Assembly (NCBI RefSeq): GCF_029168945.1
Contig: NC_083603.1
Location: 9,300,001 to 9,364,000 of the forward strand
DNA length: 64,000 nucleotides
Origin: Cannabis sativa
Taxonomy: Eukaryota > Streptophyta > Magnoliopsida > Rosales > Cannabaceae
Reading direction: 5' to 3'
Positions within the stretch are counted from its first letter, which is position 1; each line of letters begins with the position of its first letter. Positions 24,777-34,033 of this stretch are shown here, in pieces. Both the position numbers and the translations under genes were made by a program. Below the pieces are notes generated by a model. It ran no database searches, had not been told where the DNA came from, and saw only the letters and a list, made by a program, of their open reading frames with translations.

Positions 24777-25957
24777 CTGTGACAGGCGATGGGCTGGCAT
24801 CTGCATCAGCCTGAGTGATGGAGAACACCCTGGCTGGAGTGGGTATCGCCGGAGCTCTCGGTGCCTCTGATCGGAGCTGGGGACAGTCCCTCTTGAAGTG
24901 TCCGAGCATGCCACAGTGAAAGCATCCCTGACCTTTGCACTCACCCCGATGGTGCCTTTTGCAGCTAGGGCACTCGGGATAGGAGAATCGGGTCTCAGTA
25001 CCACCAGGACGACTCCTTCTGTTCTGGTTCCCCCAGAACCTCTTGTTTTGACTCGAGCCACCGGAAGCAGTGGGTGCTCTCTTCCTCTGATCAATGGCCG
25101 AACCACTACTCCCCCTGCTAAAGCCTGATGCAGGAGGGGTAGGAGCCCCGCCACTCGCCGGAGTACTAGCTGACTCCGACATACACCCAACTGCGCCCTC
25201 AGCTCGCAGTGCCTTCTCCACCATCTGAGCATAGGTGGTGCTGTAGTCCGTGGTGATCATCAAATCGTGTTTGATCTTTGCATTCAACCCATCCACGTAC
25301 TTCTCTTTCTTGCTGAAGTCGGTCGGCACAATTCCCGAGGCTAACCTCGCCAACCGGTCAAACTGAGTAGTATACTCGGTGACGCTCATATTCTCACGCT
25401 GGGTCAGGTGAGCGAACTCTTTCCTCTTGGCGCTTCTGACCGCCTCATTGTAGTACTTCGCGTTGAAGAGTTCCTGGAACCTTTCCCAGGTCATGGTGGT
25501 GACGTCATGAATCTGAGACACCATGTCCCACCAGACCAGAGCGTCCTCCTGGAACTGGAAAGTGGCGCACACCACTCTGTCATTACCGGTGACACCCATG
25601 AAGTTCGGGATCTTGGTAATCACCGTCGGCCCTTTGTTCGGCACAGGCGGCGGGGGCGGTGCCCTTGGAACTACGGGCACGGGAGGCTGCGGGAGCACCT
25701 GCCGTCTCGGCCTACGAATCTCGAGGTCTTGCTCTTCTATCCGGCTTGCATCTCCGCAAACCGAACCTCCCAGTCTGGGCTCCACGATCGGCCGGGGGAG
25801 CACAGGCAGCCTGTGGCGGGTTCTCATCACCCCGACCACGAGCCCTGCCTCGGGGACCTCTACCTCGGCCCCTAACAGGTGGGGGAAACTGAGCTCCCTG
25901 TCCTTGGTTCGACCCCACTGAGTTGCCCTGACTCCAAGTAGTCCGCCTGGCGTCCAT
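24777..25957 (-). pseudogene. Chromovirus gag, frameshifted
   Basis: The probable start is the ATG at 25957 (MDARRTTWSQGNS, followed by an Arg-Gly-rich stretch), typical of chromovirus gag. Near 25720 the reading frame must change to reach the main frame, which has PNFMGVTGNDRVVCATFQF, WWDMVSQIHD, FNAKYYNEAVRSAKRKEF and YVDGLNAKIKHDL of the retrotransposon gag domain, then a CCHC knuckle CFHCGMLGHFKRDC at about 24882-24923. GC content is markedly higher than in the surroundings. The C-terminal 30 residues of the long frame are out-of-frame protease sequence. Confidence 0.88.
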
Positions 25958-26223
25958 CTAGCTAGAACCGCCTGCGAAACCAAGAGTTGGCATATCAGGT
26001 CGTATTCAAGGAGAGCTTACTAATGCCGCTTAATTTGGAAATTAAAAATGAAACATGCGCCTATTGTACTATCAGGCTACTAACATGCTTCCTAATAGGC
26101 TTTTCTTTTTCATAATTGAATAAAATAAACTACTAAAGCAATAAAGGCTTACTGAACCGTGAAACGAGCTAACTGTTGATGATGATTGTACATGTCGTGA
26201 CGATCTTCGGAAGACAACCTGGC
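25958..26223 (-). other. Untranslated leader of the chromovirus
   Basis: Lies between the primer-binding site (26224-26236) and the gag start (25957). No coding signal. Its normal neighbour on the right would be the 5' LTR, which is absent. Confidence 0.7.
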
Positions 26224-26255
26224 GGCTCTGATACCATTCAAATGGTATCAGAGCC
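26224..26255. promoter_or_regulatory. Two primer-binding sites in inverted orientation
   Basis: GGCTCTGATACCATT (26224-26238) and AATGGTATCAGAGCC (26241-26255) are perfect inverse copies with only CA between. Each contains TGGTATCAGAGC, the site complementary to the 3' end of plant initiator tRNA-Met used by many LTR elements. The left one, read on the minus strand, belongs to the chromovirus; the right one, on the plus strand, belongs to the Cassandra-type part. A normal element has one PBS directly after its 5' LTR. Confidence 0.92.
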
Positions 26256-26746
26256 TTGACCCAGCCGGAAGTGTTGTCGACGAGGACGTCGGACCCCGTA
26301 AGGGGGGGTGATTGTGACAGTCAGTAGTCCCGTGATCTGTAAGGGGAAATACCGGGTAAGCTGTGCAATCCCACATCGCCTGGGGAAGGTCAAGTGGGAT
26401 GATTCTGAGACTGTGTAGGTATGGGACTGCACAGTTGAAGAGAGCTTAAATGGATTGATTGGTACTACCTATATCAACAAGGTGCATCTTGTTTTTCGGT
26501 AGCCCATCACGAAAGAACTCCACAGTTAAGCGTGCTTGACCTGGGAGCAATTTCAGGATGGGTGACATCCTGGGAAGTTTTCTCAGGAAGCGTGCGAGTG
26601 AGGACAAAGCACGCTGGAAACACTCGTGTTGGTCTGTAGGGTCAGTCATCGATCCAGGAAGCAGCCAGAGTGACGTACTCGTGTATAAGAGCCATTCATT
26701 CCGTGGGTGTAAGGGCCCAATGGAGGCTTGAAGCGGGGACGTTACA
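26243..26746 (+). mobile_element. Cassandra-type TRIM lacking its 5' LTR
   Basis: Order on the plus strand: PBS (26243-26255), a noncoding internal region of about 55 bases, a polypurine tract (GTAAGGGGGGGTGAT, 26298-26312), then an LTR from TGTGACAGTC (26313) to GGGGACGTTACA (26746), 434 bp. The tiny internal region without genes and the 5S-like block in the LTR are the hallmarks of Cassandra TRIM elements. The 5' LTR that should precede the PBS is missing; chromovirus sequence in inverse orientation lies there instead. Confidence 0.85.
26508..26600 (+). other. 5S rRNA-like segment in the TRIM LTR
   Basis: Contains CCCATCA, GAACTCC, AGTTAAGCGTGCTTG (26524-26538), GGATGGGTGAC (26556-26566) and TCCTGGGAAGT (26568-26578) in the order and spacing of plant 5S rRNA, covering its box A / intermediate element / box C promoter region. 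Cassandra LTRs are known to carry such RNA polymerase III-like sequence. It is not a real 5S gene: the beginning and end of 5S are missing and the rest is diverged. Confidence 0.88.
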
Positions 26747-26934
26747 TAACTGATTTTGTGTGTATGAATGTAATAAACATATTAAACATATTAAACAATT
26801 AGCATGTAAAATTCATGCAAACATCAATCACTTCAAATTTCTTATATTGATAACTAATCAGATTGTAAAGAGTTTTATTTAGGGCATAAAACCCAACAGA
26901 TTATAATCTATATTATGATTATCTCGGTAGATCA

Positions 26935-27310
26935 GAAAATAATCTTTCACATTATTGAATTGTTTTTGTCTCTCGATTGCCGAAACAAGTAGGAGTATAT
27001 CAATATACCACTTTTAAATATGTCCATTGAAAATTTATTTTTATTACCATAAAAATAATTTATAGTATTCATATTTAAATTTACACACAATAAATTAAAA
27101 GGTACTTTTCCAATGCTCTCTCTAAATAAAAGAGTTACCCGTGTAATAGACAGTTTGAACCTTATTTTCAGCGTGTTAAATTTATTCAAATTTTTAAAAT
27201 TTTGGAAGATGTCTTAAATAAGTATAATGTACGCTACTATAAAAAAAGTCTCAAATTTTGAAACAGGTAGAAGTACATCAGTGTACCACTTTTAGAAAGA
27301 TACATTGTAA
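26935..27310. repeat. Diverged copy of the 51023-family foldback MITE
   Basis: Opposed blocks GCCGAAACAAGTAGGAGTAT (26979-26998) and TTGAAACAGGTAGAAGTACA (27257-27276), each followed by ATCA(A/G)T(A/G)TACCACTTTTA, together with a CGTGTAATAGACAG core, match the plan of the element at 51023. The second block is direct rather than inverted relative to the first, suggesting rearrangement. No target duplication identified. Confidence 0.45.
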
Positions 27311-27341
27311 TTTAATAAATACAATTAATAATATAAACATA

Positions 27342-27593
27342 GGGACACAATTTTGTCCCGTGATGTACTTTCACAGAATGTATTCCGTGGTACATTAGAT
27401 GAGTCTCAGGGTACATTAAATGAGTCTCAGGGTACATTAAATGAGTGTCAGGGTACGTTACTATTTTTTAACCTTAATTACTCCTAGATCAATCTCAGCC
27501 CTCAGATCAAATAACTCCCTCATCAAACGGTTGTCATACATCACGAAATACATTCCGTAAAAGTAATACAATCACGGGACAAAATCATGTCCC
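27342..27593. mobile_element. Mutator-like MITE, 10-bp TSD (copy 1)
   Basis: Left end GGGACACAATTTTGTCCCGT, right end the inverse form ending AAAATCATGTCCC. A perfect 10-bp duplication TATAAACATA flanks it (27332-27341, 27594-27603). The interior has three tandem repeats of GAGTCTCAGGGTACATTAAAT or a variant, and CCTAGATCAATCTCAG. Related copies are at 32677 and 49959. No coding capacity. Confidence 0.92.
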
Positions 27594-27633
27594 TATAAAC
27601 ATATACAAAAATTAATTATATATAAAAAAAGTA

Positions 27634-27682
27634 TGCCGTGTGTACAGTGCACAACATATATGTCGTGCACTGTAGCACACAC
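27634..27682. repeat. Near-perfect 49-bp hairpin
   Basis: CCGTGTGTACAGTGCACAAC pairs with the inverse strand of the right arm (GTGCACTGTAGCACACACGG) around a short ATATAT loop. It is probably the core or end of an unidentified MITE. A weakly similar CTACAGTG...GGCACGGCAT stretch lies near 3990. Confidence 0.6.
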
Positions 27683-27699
27683 GGTAATTTAGTGTAATA

Positions 27700-28291
27700 T
27701 TTGCAGCTACGTTGGAGGGCCAATTTCACGGCATCACCAAATATGAAGCCTCGTTAGTGATGCTCTTATTATAAAATATTACATTATTTGTTTTGAAGTG
27801 TAATTTTTTTTTTTTTTGAAATGTTATTTTAAAGTGTATTTAAGTATTAGATTTTATATATTTTAATTTAATAATTATTATAAAATATTATTAACTAATT
27901 ATATATATATATATGTATAAAGTGTCATCTTGTAGTATATAAATATCAAATAGCAATCCTCTTCATTAATGAGATTTTTAACCAATGACATAGATGCATA
28001 ACCATATATATTATATTGGACAATAATATTTAATTATAGAATGAGATCATATCATATAATAGAGTATATAATTGATAGAAAATATTCAAAGTAATGACAA
28101 AAGCTTGGACTAATAATAGTCTTAGCTAATGTAAATGCTATTTATAGATATTAGATACAAGTGGATGGTTTTGTGGGTTCCACTATGGACGTAATGCCAT
28201 GGCTCTGCCTCACCCGGCATCGTTATTCGTGCCTTTTTTTTATTATTATTTTGAATTTCTTGCAATTTTTTTTATAGAGCTTTCTTGCATT
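27700..28291. other. Intergenic DNA, no gene seen
   Basis: AT-rich; contains a (TA) run near 27901-27915. The GTTGGAGGGCC...TTAGTGATGCTCTT stretch (27710-27770) looks like a MITE edge without a partner. Confidence 0.4.
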
Positions 28292-28299
28292 ATTTTAGT

Positions 28300-29602
28300 T
28301 AGGGGTATGCGATAAGTTATCCGATTCAATTCTAACTGACCGATTCAATTTCAATCGATCCAATAGAATCAGATATCCAATCATAATTGGATCGGATCGG
28401 ATGCAAATTTTAAAAATCTAATTGGATCGGATCGAATGTTGGATGAGACATCCGATCCAATGGATAACCGATCCAATCCAATCCAATATCATCCAATGTC
28501 CATCTAATCATATTTAATTATTTTATTTCAAGGCCGTCTCAAGGTGAGAAGAGGCCTGGGGCAAAATTTAAAAATAGGCCTTTTTTTTATATAAAAATTA
28601 AAGATAAATATTAATTACATTTTTGACACAATATCAATTTTAATTATTTTATGTAATAAATAAATTTTTGCCACATAAGTTCTCGATAAAGTAATATTTA
28701 ATTAATTATTACGAACATCTCTATTGAAGTGTTATATAATTTACCATATTTTTTTTAAAAAAAATAATATGTCAAAAATTATATAATTTTTTTACATATT
28801 TATAAATTTTTTAAAAAATACATAATAAATATATAATTTTTTTACATATTTATAAATTTTTTAAAAAATACATAATAAATATACATTATTTATAGTACTA
28901 TTAAAAAAAGTAAATATCTTAAAACTAAAAGAACTACAGTATAATTCTTTTTGAAACATTAATATTATTTATTTATTTATTATTATTTTTATAGTTTTTT
29001 CTTTGTTATGACTTAAATGAAAGAATAACATATATAACTTTTTAAAATATGAAAATGAAGGTGGGAAGGATCAAACCAACAACCTCTCCACTCATAGATA
29101 ACACAAATTACCAGTCGTGCTATAAGATTCTCATGCAATTAATGGAATTAAATATTTATATATTATAAGTTTTTATATATGTATATATATTATTTAAATT
29201 TTTTCGGGGCCTCGAAAATTATGGGGCCTGGGGCGTATGTCCCGGCTGCCCCACCCTCTGGCCGGCCCTGGGCGTATGCCCCGGCTGCCCCACCCTCTGG
29301 CTGGCCCTGTTTTATTTAATATTTTATATATTATTTTATTATCTATGTTAGATTATTAGGTTTAAATTATGTTTTTTCATATCTATATATATATATATAT
29401 ATATATATATTTTTAATGAAATTAGCCTAAAGCTTCCAATGGATGGAACCGATCCAATCTAATACATCCATTGGATCAGATTGGATCGGATGACTCAATT
29501 CAATTGGATTGGATCAGATGAAAAAAATCCAATATCCAATAAATAATTGGATTGGATTAGATGGGTCCAAATCCATTGGATGTGATCCAATGAACACCCC
29601 TA
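28300..29602. mobile_element. Non-autonomous hAT element, host of a nested hAT
   Basis: Termini TAGGGGTATGCG and ATGAACACCCCTA, perfect 8-bp duplication ATTTTAGT (28292-28299, 29603-29610). Subterminal regions are full of GGATCGGAT/ATCCAATC words in inverted arrangement. It belongs to the same terminus group as 7311-7995. A second hAT (28529-29309) is inserted in it. No transposase. Confidence 0.88.
28529..29309. mobile_element. Second hAT element nested in the first
   Basis: Starts CAAGGCCGTCTCAAGG and ends GGCTGGCCCTG, with a perfect 8-bp duplication TTTTATTT (28521-28528, 29310-29317). The right terminus is present twice in tandem (about 29230-29270 and 29270-29309), each with CCGGCTGCCCCACCCTCTGG. 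AT-rich interior, no transposase. Confidence 0.85.
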
Positions 29603-29610
29603 ATTTTAGT

Positions 29611-32060
29611 GTTACAATTTGTGCTTTTTCCAAGTACATGCAAGCATTAGAGACTCCAAATTTAAAGTATGGGGCGTAATTTTTTTTTTTTTTTATATAT
29701 ATATAAAGTAAGAAAGTCAAAAATAGACTTAAAAAAATAAAGTATTGTTAGTAAGATTTAAATCTTTGACCTCTAATATATATATAATTTATTTTAATTA
29801 TTATACTAAATTTATTATTATGTCTATAAATATAATTTTTTATTATAAATATATATTGTAACTAACTAAAATACATATATATTTTTTTGCTAATTTTTTT
29901 TTTCAAAGAAGACGACTATACCCTCTCGCTACAATATGAGTTCGGCCCCTGCATGCAAGTATCTATATAAGTCTCTAATTTTGATAATAATAATAAAAAT
30001 AAAACTATGAAATTAATTTTTAATTATTTCTCATATTACATCTTTAATTCACTATGACATTTTCTTAAACTAATTAATGAATTTTTATTTTGTATATTTA
30101 TTTTGTTTATTTGGGTGTATAAAACTAATTGATATTATATATGATTAATATTTTGAAAATTAATACAATAATTAATTTATTATTTTTTTCTTATAAAATA
30201 TAATTCTTTTGTTTGTCTTTCATTTGTCTCTTTTTAAAATTTTACAATTAAATAAATAATAATATTATTGCTTTTCTAAGTTCATTTTTTAAAATATCAT
30301 TAAATATATAAAAATTATTATTTTATAACATGTAATTTTAAATGAATTCCACAAATATTTATTTGAATATTGTATTGTTAATATTTTTATACTCAAAAGT
30401 ATTATTTCCATAACATAAATATTTTTAATAAGTTTTTTCTTAGAAAATATTCATATATAATGATTACAAAAAATTATTATTGTGTTTTTCTTAATATGTA
30501 ATACATGTATCATTGCAAAATATGTAATGCATGTATGGTATAGCCTAGATAAATTTGTGCTATATAAAAGATAATTTATTTACACTAAATATATTTTTAT
30601 CAAAAAATTAAAATGATAATAACAAGATAGAAATAAGAATTTTTATTTTTTGTGATAAGATAGAAATAATTATTGAAAATAAGTTTTTTTATTTCATTAA
30701 TTAGTAAACATCTCACGCTTCATGATGGATGTTTAATTTTTTTAATTATATATTAAAATAAATTATGTATATTAATTAATGATAATTACTTAATAAAATT
30801 GTATTACTATTTAGAGAATTGTCATGTATACTACATTTTTTTTTTTTATAATCACGTTATGTTGTTTTTATTTTTATAAATGAATAAAAAGTCAATTATA
30901 AAAGTATAAATAAAAAAGCCCCTTAAAATTTTAACCTAACTAATTTTAATATAACTTTTATTTAAATAATATGAAAAATTATTATACTGAATTTTAATAT
31001 TAACGATAAAATAATAATACGAAGATAAATAAATTAATAATTTCACTCTTTTTATTTTTGATTTTTTTATATACTAAAATTTTATATTATAATATTGACA
31101 ATTCTCCCGTTACAAATTTTTTACTAATTTTATTTCTAAGTACTTTGGCATGTTGGATTATAGGTCTTTATTTCTAGATAATTTCCAAGCACATATACAA
31201 CTAAATAAATACAAAAATACATTAGAAAAAGAAATAAATAGATCAATATGATCTTAAATGAAGTTTTTTTTTTTGCTAAAATATTATTATGGAATATGGT
31301 TAATTTAAATTTGTACAGAGAAAAAAAATATTATTAATATACATATGTATAAAATATTATAATTTAGAATTATACCAAGCATACAATTGTATAAATTATT
31401 TGATAGTAATTTATTAATATTTATTGTCTAAAAAAGATGTTATATATTTTTTTTCAAACATTCTCAAAATATATTATTTTTTTAAAAAAATATTATGGAA
31501 TATAATTACTAATCTAAGAAAATTTTATTATAAAATTTGTAAATTAATTAATAATTTGAATATATATCTAATGTTACTTATTCAAAAAAAAAAATAATAA
31601 TAATGTAATTTTTTTTTGATGAAAAATGCAATTTTCATTAATAATGTTAAATTTTTAGAATAATATAAATAAAAAAAAATAGATGATCTAGTACCAACCA
31701 ATTAAATCTATTGCTATGGAATAGAAACATAAATACATTATTGTTTCAATTTACATTATTTTAAATTATGCATATAAATTATTTTTAATAAAAAATAAGT
31801 AAATTATATTTGTTTATTCAATTAAAAAGATAAATTATATAAAATCAAATGATTAAATAAATCTTAACTATATACCAAATACAAATTCATATTCATAGCT
31901 ATATTTAAATCATATATGAGATATATTTTGATATATACTTTAAATAATTTAAATTAAAAATTAGAAAATATTAAGTAAAAAGAAGAAGAAAAATGATTAG
32001 TTAACAACAATAAAATTAGTAACGAATAATAGCTTATCTTTTGACATGGTTCTTTAGTCT
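29611..32060. other. Long AT-rich gene-free stretch
   Basis: About 2.4 kb with very high AT content, many short TA runs and poly-T tracts. No frame over about 70 codons, no RNA gene and no delimitable transposon was seen on either strand. Confidence 0.6.
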
Positions 32061-32088
32061 TGTCTTTTGACATGGTTTTTTAGTTGGC

Positions 32089-32442
32089 ATGAGTTGTGTA
32101 GCTCAGAATCATCATGGTGCTATGGTAGAAGCATTCAAGAAGGGGAAGAATGGATGTGTTCAACCTGAAATTGCTGAGATAATAGACATTAAAGAAGCAT
32201 TGAGTTGGATTGCAACTCATTCGTGGGATAGAGTCATGTTGGAAACAGATAACTTGATGTGTGTTCAAGCGATTCAGAGCGGCATTTTATGCCTTCACAA
32301 TTTGTGTTTTGTAAAACGATCTGCAAATAAGTTGACTTATTGCTTGGTAAGAGACTCTTATTTCTCTACAGGTCGTGTGCTTCAGTTAGAGGACTGTTCC
32401 TCTGAAGTGCGTTCTATTATTTTGAAAGAATTTATTAATTAG
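32089..32442 (+). pseudogene. RNase H-like (RVT_3) domain fragment
   Basis: A 117-codon frame resembling the plant RNase H-like domain found at LINE C-termini and in small stand-alone genes: EIIDIKEALSWIATHSW, MLETDNLMCVQAIQ and VKRSANKLTYCLVRDSY correspond to the E-A-x-x-A, ESD-x-x-x-V and R-x-x-N-x-x-A-H-x-x-A-R motifs. The ESD motif reads ETD and the final His/Ala are Thr/Tyr. There is no upstream RT. The protein starts inside the domain, so it is most likely a LINE remnant rather than a gene. Confidence 0.6.
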
Positions 32443-32676
32443 TAGATCTTATGATTTTTATTTTTTTTTTAAAAAAATAACTATCAAAATTTCAAATGAG
32501 AAAATTTATTAATTAATTATTCACCAAGAACAATAGTATAAAACAGAGAGAAAAAAAATATTTTGTTCATGCGATAAAAATAGAATGTTTCTATTAATAA
32601 TTTAGTGGTGATTAGGAATAGAATAAACTTCTATCAATAAACCTTTTCTATCATCATATTTAGCATAACATATATA

Positions 32677-32896
32677 GGGATATGATTTTGTGTACATTAG
32701 ATTGGTCTCAAGGTACATTAAATGAGTGTCGTTTCTACTGTTTAACCCTAACTACCCTTAGATCAATCTCAGTTGTCAGATCAAATAACTACCTCATCTG
32801 ACGGCTGTCGTACATCACGGATTACAATCCGTGAAAGTACAATAACGGGACAAATGTAATCCGTGAAAGTACAATAACAGGACAAAATCATATCCC
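32677..32896. mobile_element. Mutator-like MITE, 10-bp TSD (copy 2)
   Basis: GGGATATGATTTTG at the left, CAAAATCATATCCC at the right. Perfect 10-bp duplication AACATATATA (32667-32676, 32897-32906). Shares the CTTAGATCAATCTCAG core with copies 27342 and 49959. Its right arm holds a small tandem duplication (TAATCCGTGAAAGTACAATAAC twice) and its left arm is shortened. Confidence 0.9.
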
Positions 32897-33176
32897 AACA
32901 TATATATGTATATAAATAAAAGAAGAAACAGTATAAAATAAAGATAGAAAAAATACATTAATATATTAGAAGGCTTTTATCGATAACTTATTGACGGTAA
33001 GAGTCGTAAGAATAGAAGATTTATGCAATAAACCTATTCTATCACCATATCTTCAACCTTACATCATAATATTGTGACTTTTTCCTTCAACCTTCTATAT
33101 CACAATATTGTGACTTTTTTCTTCTGAGACATTAAGCCTATTCAAATCATGAAACAGTAATTTTATGAGTGAGATA

Positions 33177-33629
33177 TGTTAGAAATACTGTAAATCTGTA
33201 TATAGCCCTAATTAATTCAAGAGAATCAAACAATAAAATTAAGGAATAGCGGAAGCGTACCGGAGTCCATAGAATCGACCTTTAAATGATCTTTATTGGT
33301 ATGATCTTCCAATTTGCATCAAAACCTTTCTCTGAAAGTTTTTCTCTTGGTGATGGGGATACAAGAGTGAAAAGATACGATGCAAATGGGGACCATTACC
33401 CGTTATATTACCAACAGACAAACCTGTTGGTAATATTTATTGACTATTTCTATTTGGCCCCTCATCAATATAGAAATTGTCTAATTGGTATCCACATATT
33501 AAAATCATGACAATCATGCCCTTAAGTCATAAACTTTATTCCAAAATAGACCACATAAATTTGACTTATTTATTTGATGACCCAACACACATTTTATATA
33601 TACAATTGTGACCCCAATAAATTCTAACA
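33177..33629 (-). mobile_element. 3' LTR of the outer copia element
   Basis: 453 bp; minus strand TGTTAGAATTTATTGGGG to ATTTCTAACA, with TGTTAGAA termini inverted. Directly inside lies the polypurine tract (minus strand GACCAGTGGGAGATT, 33630-33644). The small plus-strand frame here (33286-33510) recurs in the other LTR at 39271 and is not a gene. Confidence 0.94.
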
Positions 33630-34033
33630 ATCTCCCACTGGTCACATATGTATACATATAAATGTGTTAACCTTATTGAGCTCATAACTTTGTCATCATA
33701 ACCATAGGCATGTGCAATCTCGTCCATTAACTATATCAACATAGGATCAAAGCGATTTTCATTGTATCAATCACAACTGAACCCATCAATGGTCACATAC
33801 ATCAATATAGCCAAATGACATAGATCAATCATGATAATGTGGTATGAAAATTACATGCATGGTGATCTATTCATGTCAATTTTCAATTGGTCCTACTTTA
33901 TGGAGATCAAAACTTTAGCTTAAATGTACAAAGTGAAATAAACTGAATAACATAATTTTCGATCAGAAAATAACCAAAATACACATGTTTCATGAAACAA
34001 ATAAAACACACTAAAGACAAACTCCCACTGAAT

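Larger units (their letters stand above)
19026..26746. mobile_element. Composite insertion: chromovirus joined head-to-head to a Cassandra-type TRIM
   Basis: A perfect 5-bp duplication TAACT lies immediately outside both ends (19021-19025 and 26747-26751), so the whole 7721 bp appears to have integrated as one unit. The left end is the outer end of a minus-strand chromovirus 3' LTR (outside-in TGTAACACCC). The right end is the outer end of a plus-strand Cassandra-type 3' LTR (outside-in TGTAACGTCCC). Neither part has a 5' LTR. They meet at 26224-26255, where the two primer-binding sites form an inverted repeat. The ends share TGTAAC, so both could be integrase substrates. The single-unit reading is inferred from the target duplication. 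Confidence 0.85.
17252..26898 (-). mobile_element. Copia-type solo LTR split by a nested insertion
   Basis: In minus orientation it begins TGTTGGGTTTTATGCCC and ends AATTTCTAACA. A perfect 5-bp duplication GATTA flanks it (17247-17251 and 26899-26903). The composite element 19026-26746 plus one copy of its TAACT duplication interrupts it; without them the LTR is about 1.92 kb (17252-19025 joined to 26752-26898). No internal region is present, so it is a solo LTR. The terminal sequence is of the kind common in Ty1/copia LTRs; the lineage is not resolved. Small frames inside (18096-18330, 18862-19095) are chance. Confidence 0.88.

Noticed and set aside
24762..25921. Several long plus- and minus-strand frames over gag
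   Set aside because: Shadow frames of the GC-rich gag coding region.
26508..26600. A functional 5S rRNA gene
   Set aside because: Only the central promoter-like part is recognisable, it is diverged, and it sits inside an LTR.
26313..26746. The right-hand unit as a normal 5' LTR of the chromovirus
   Set aside because: Its sequence differs from the chromovirus 3' LTR, its PPT and PBS are in plus orientation, and it carries Cassandra-type 5S-like sequence.
33286..33510. A 74-codon frame repeated at 39271-39495 as a conserved small gene
   Set aside because: Both copies are LTR sequence of one young element; identity reflects the LTR pair, not coding selection.
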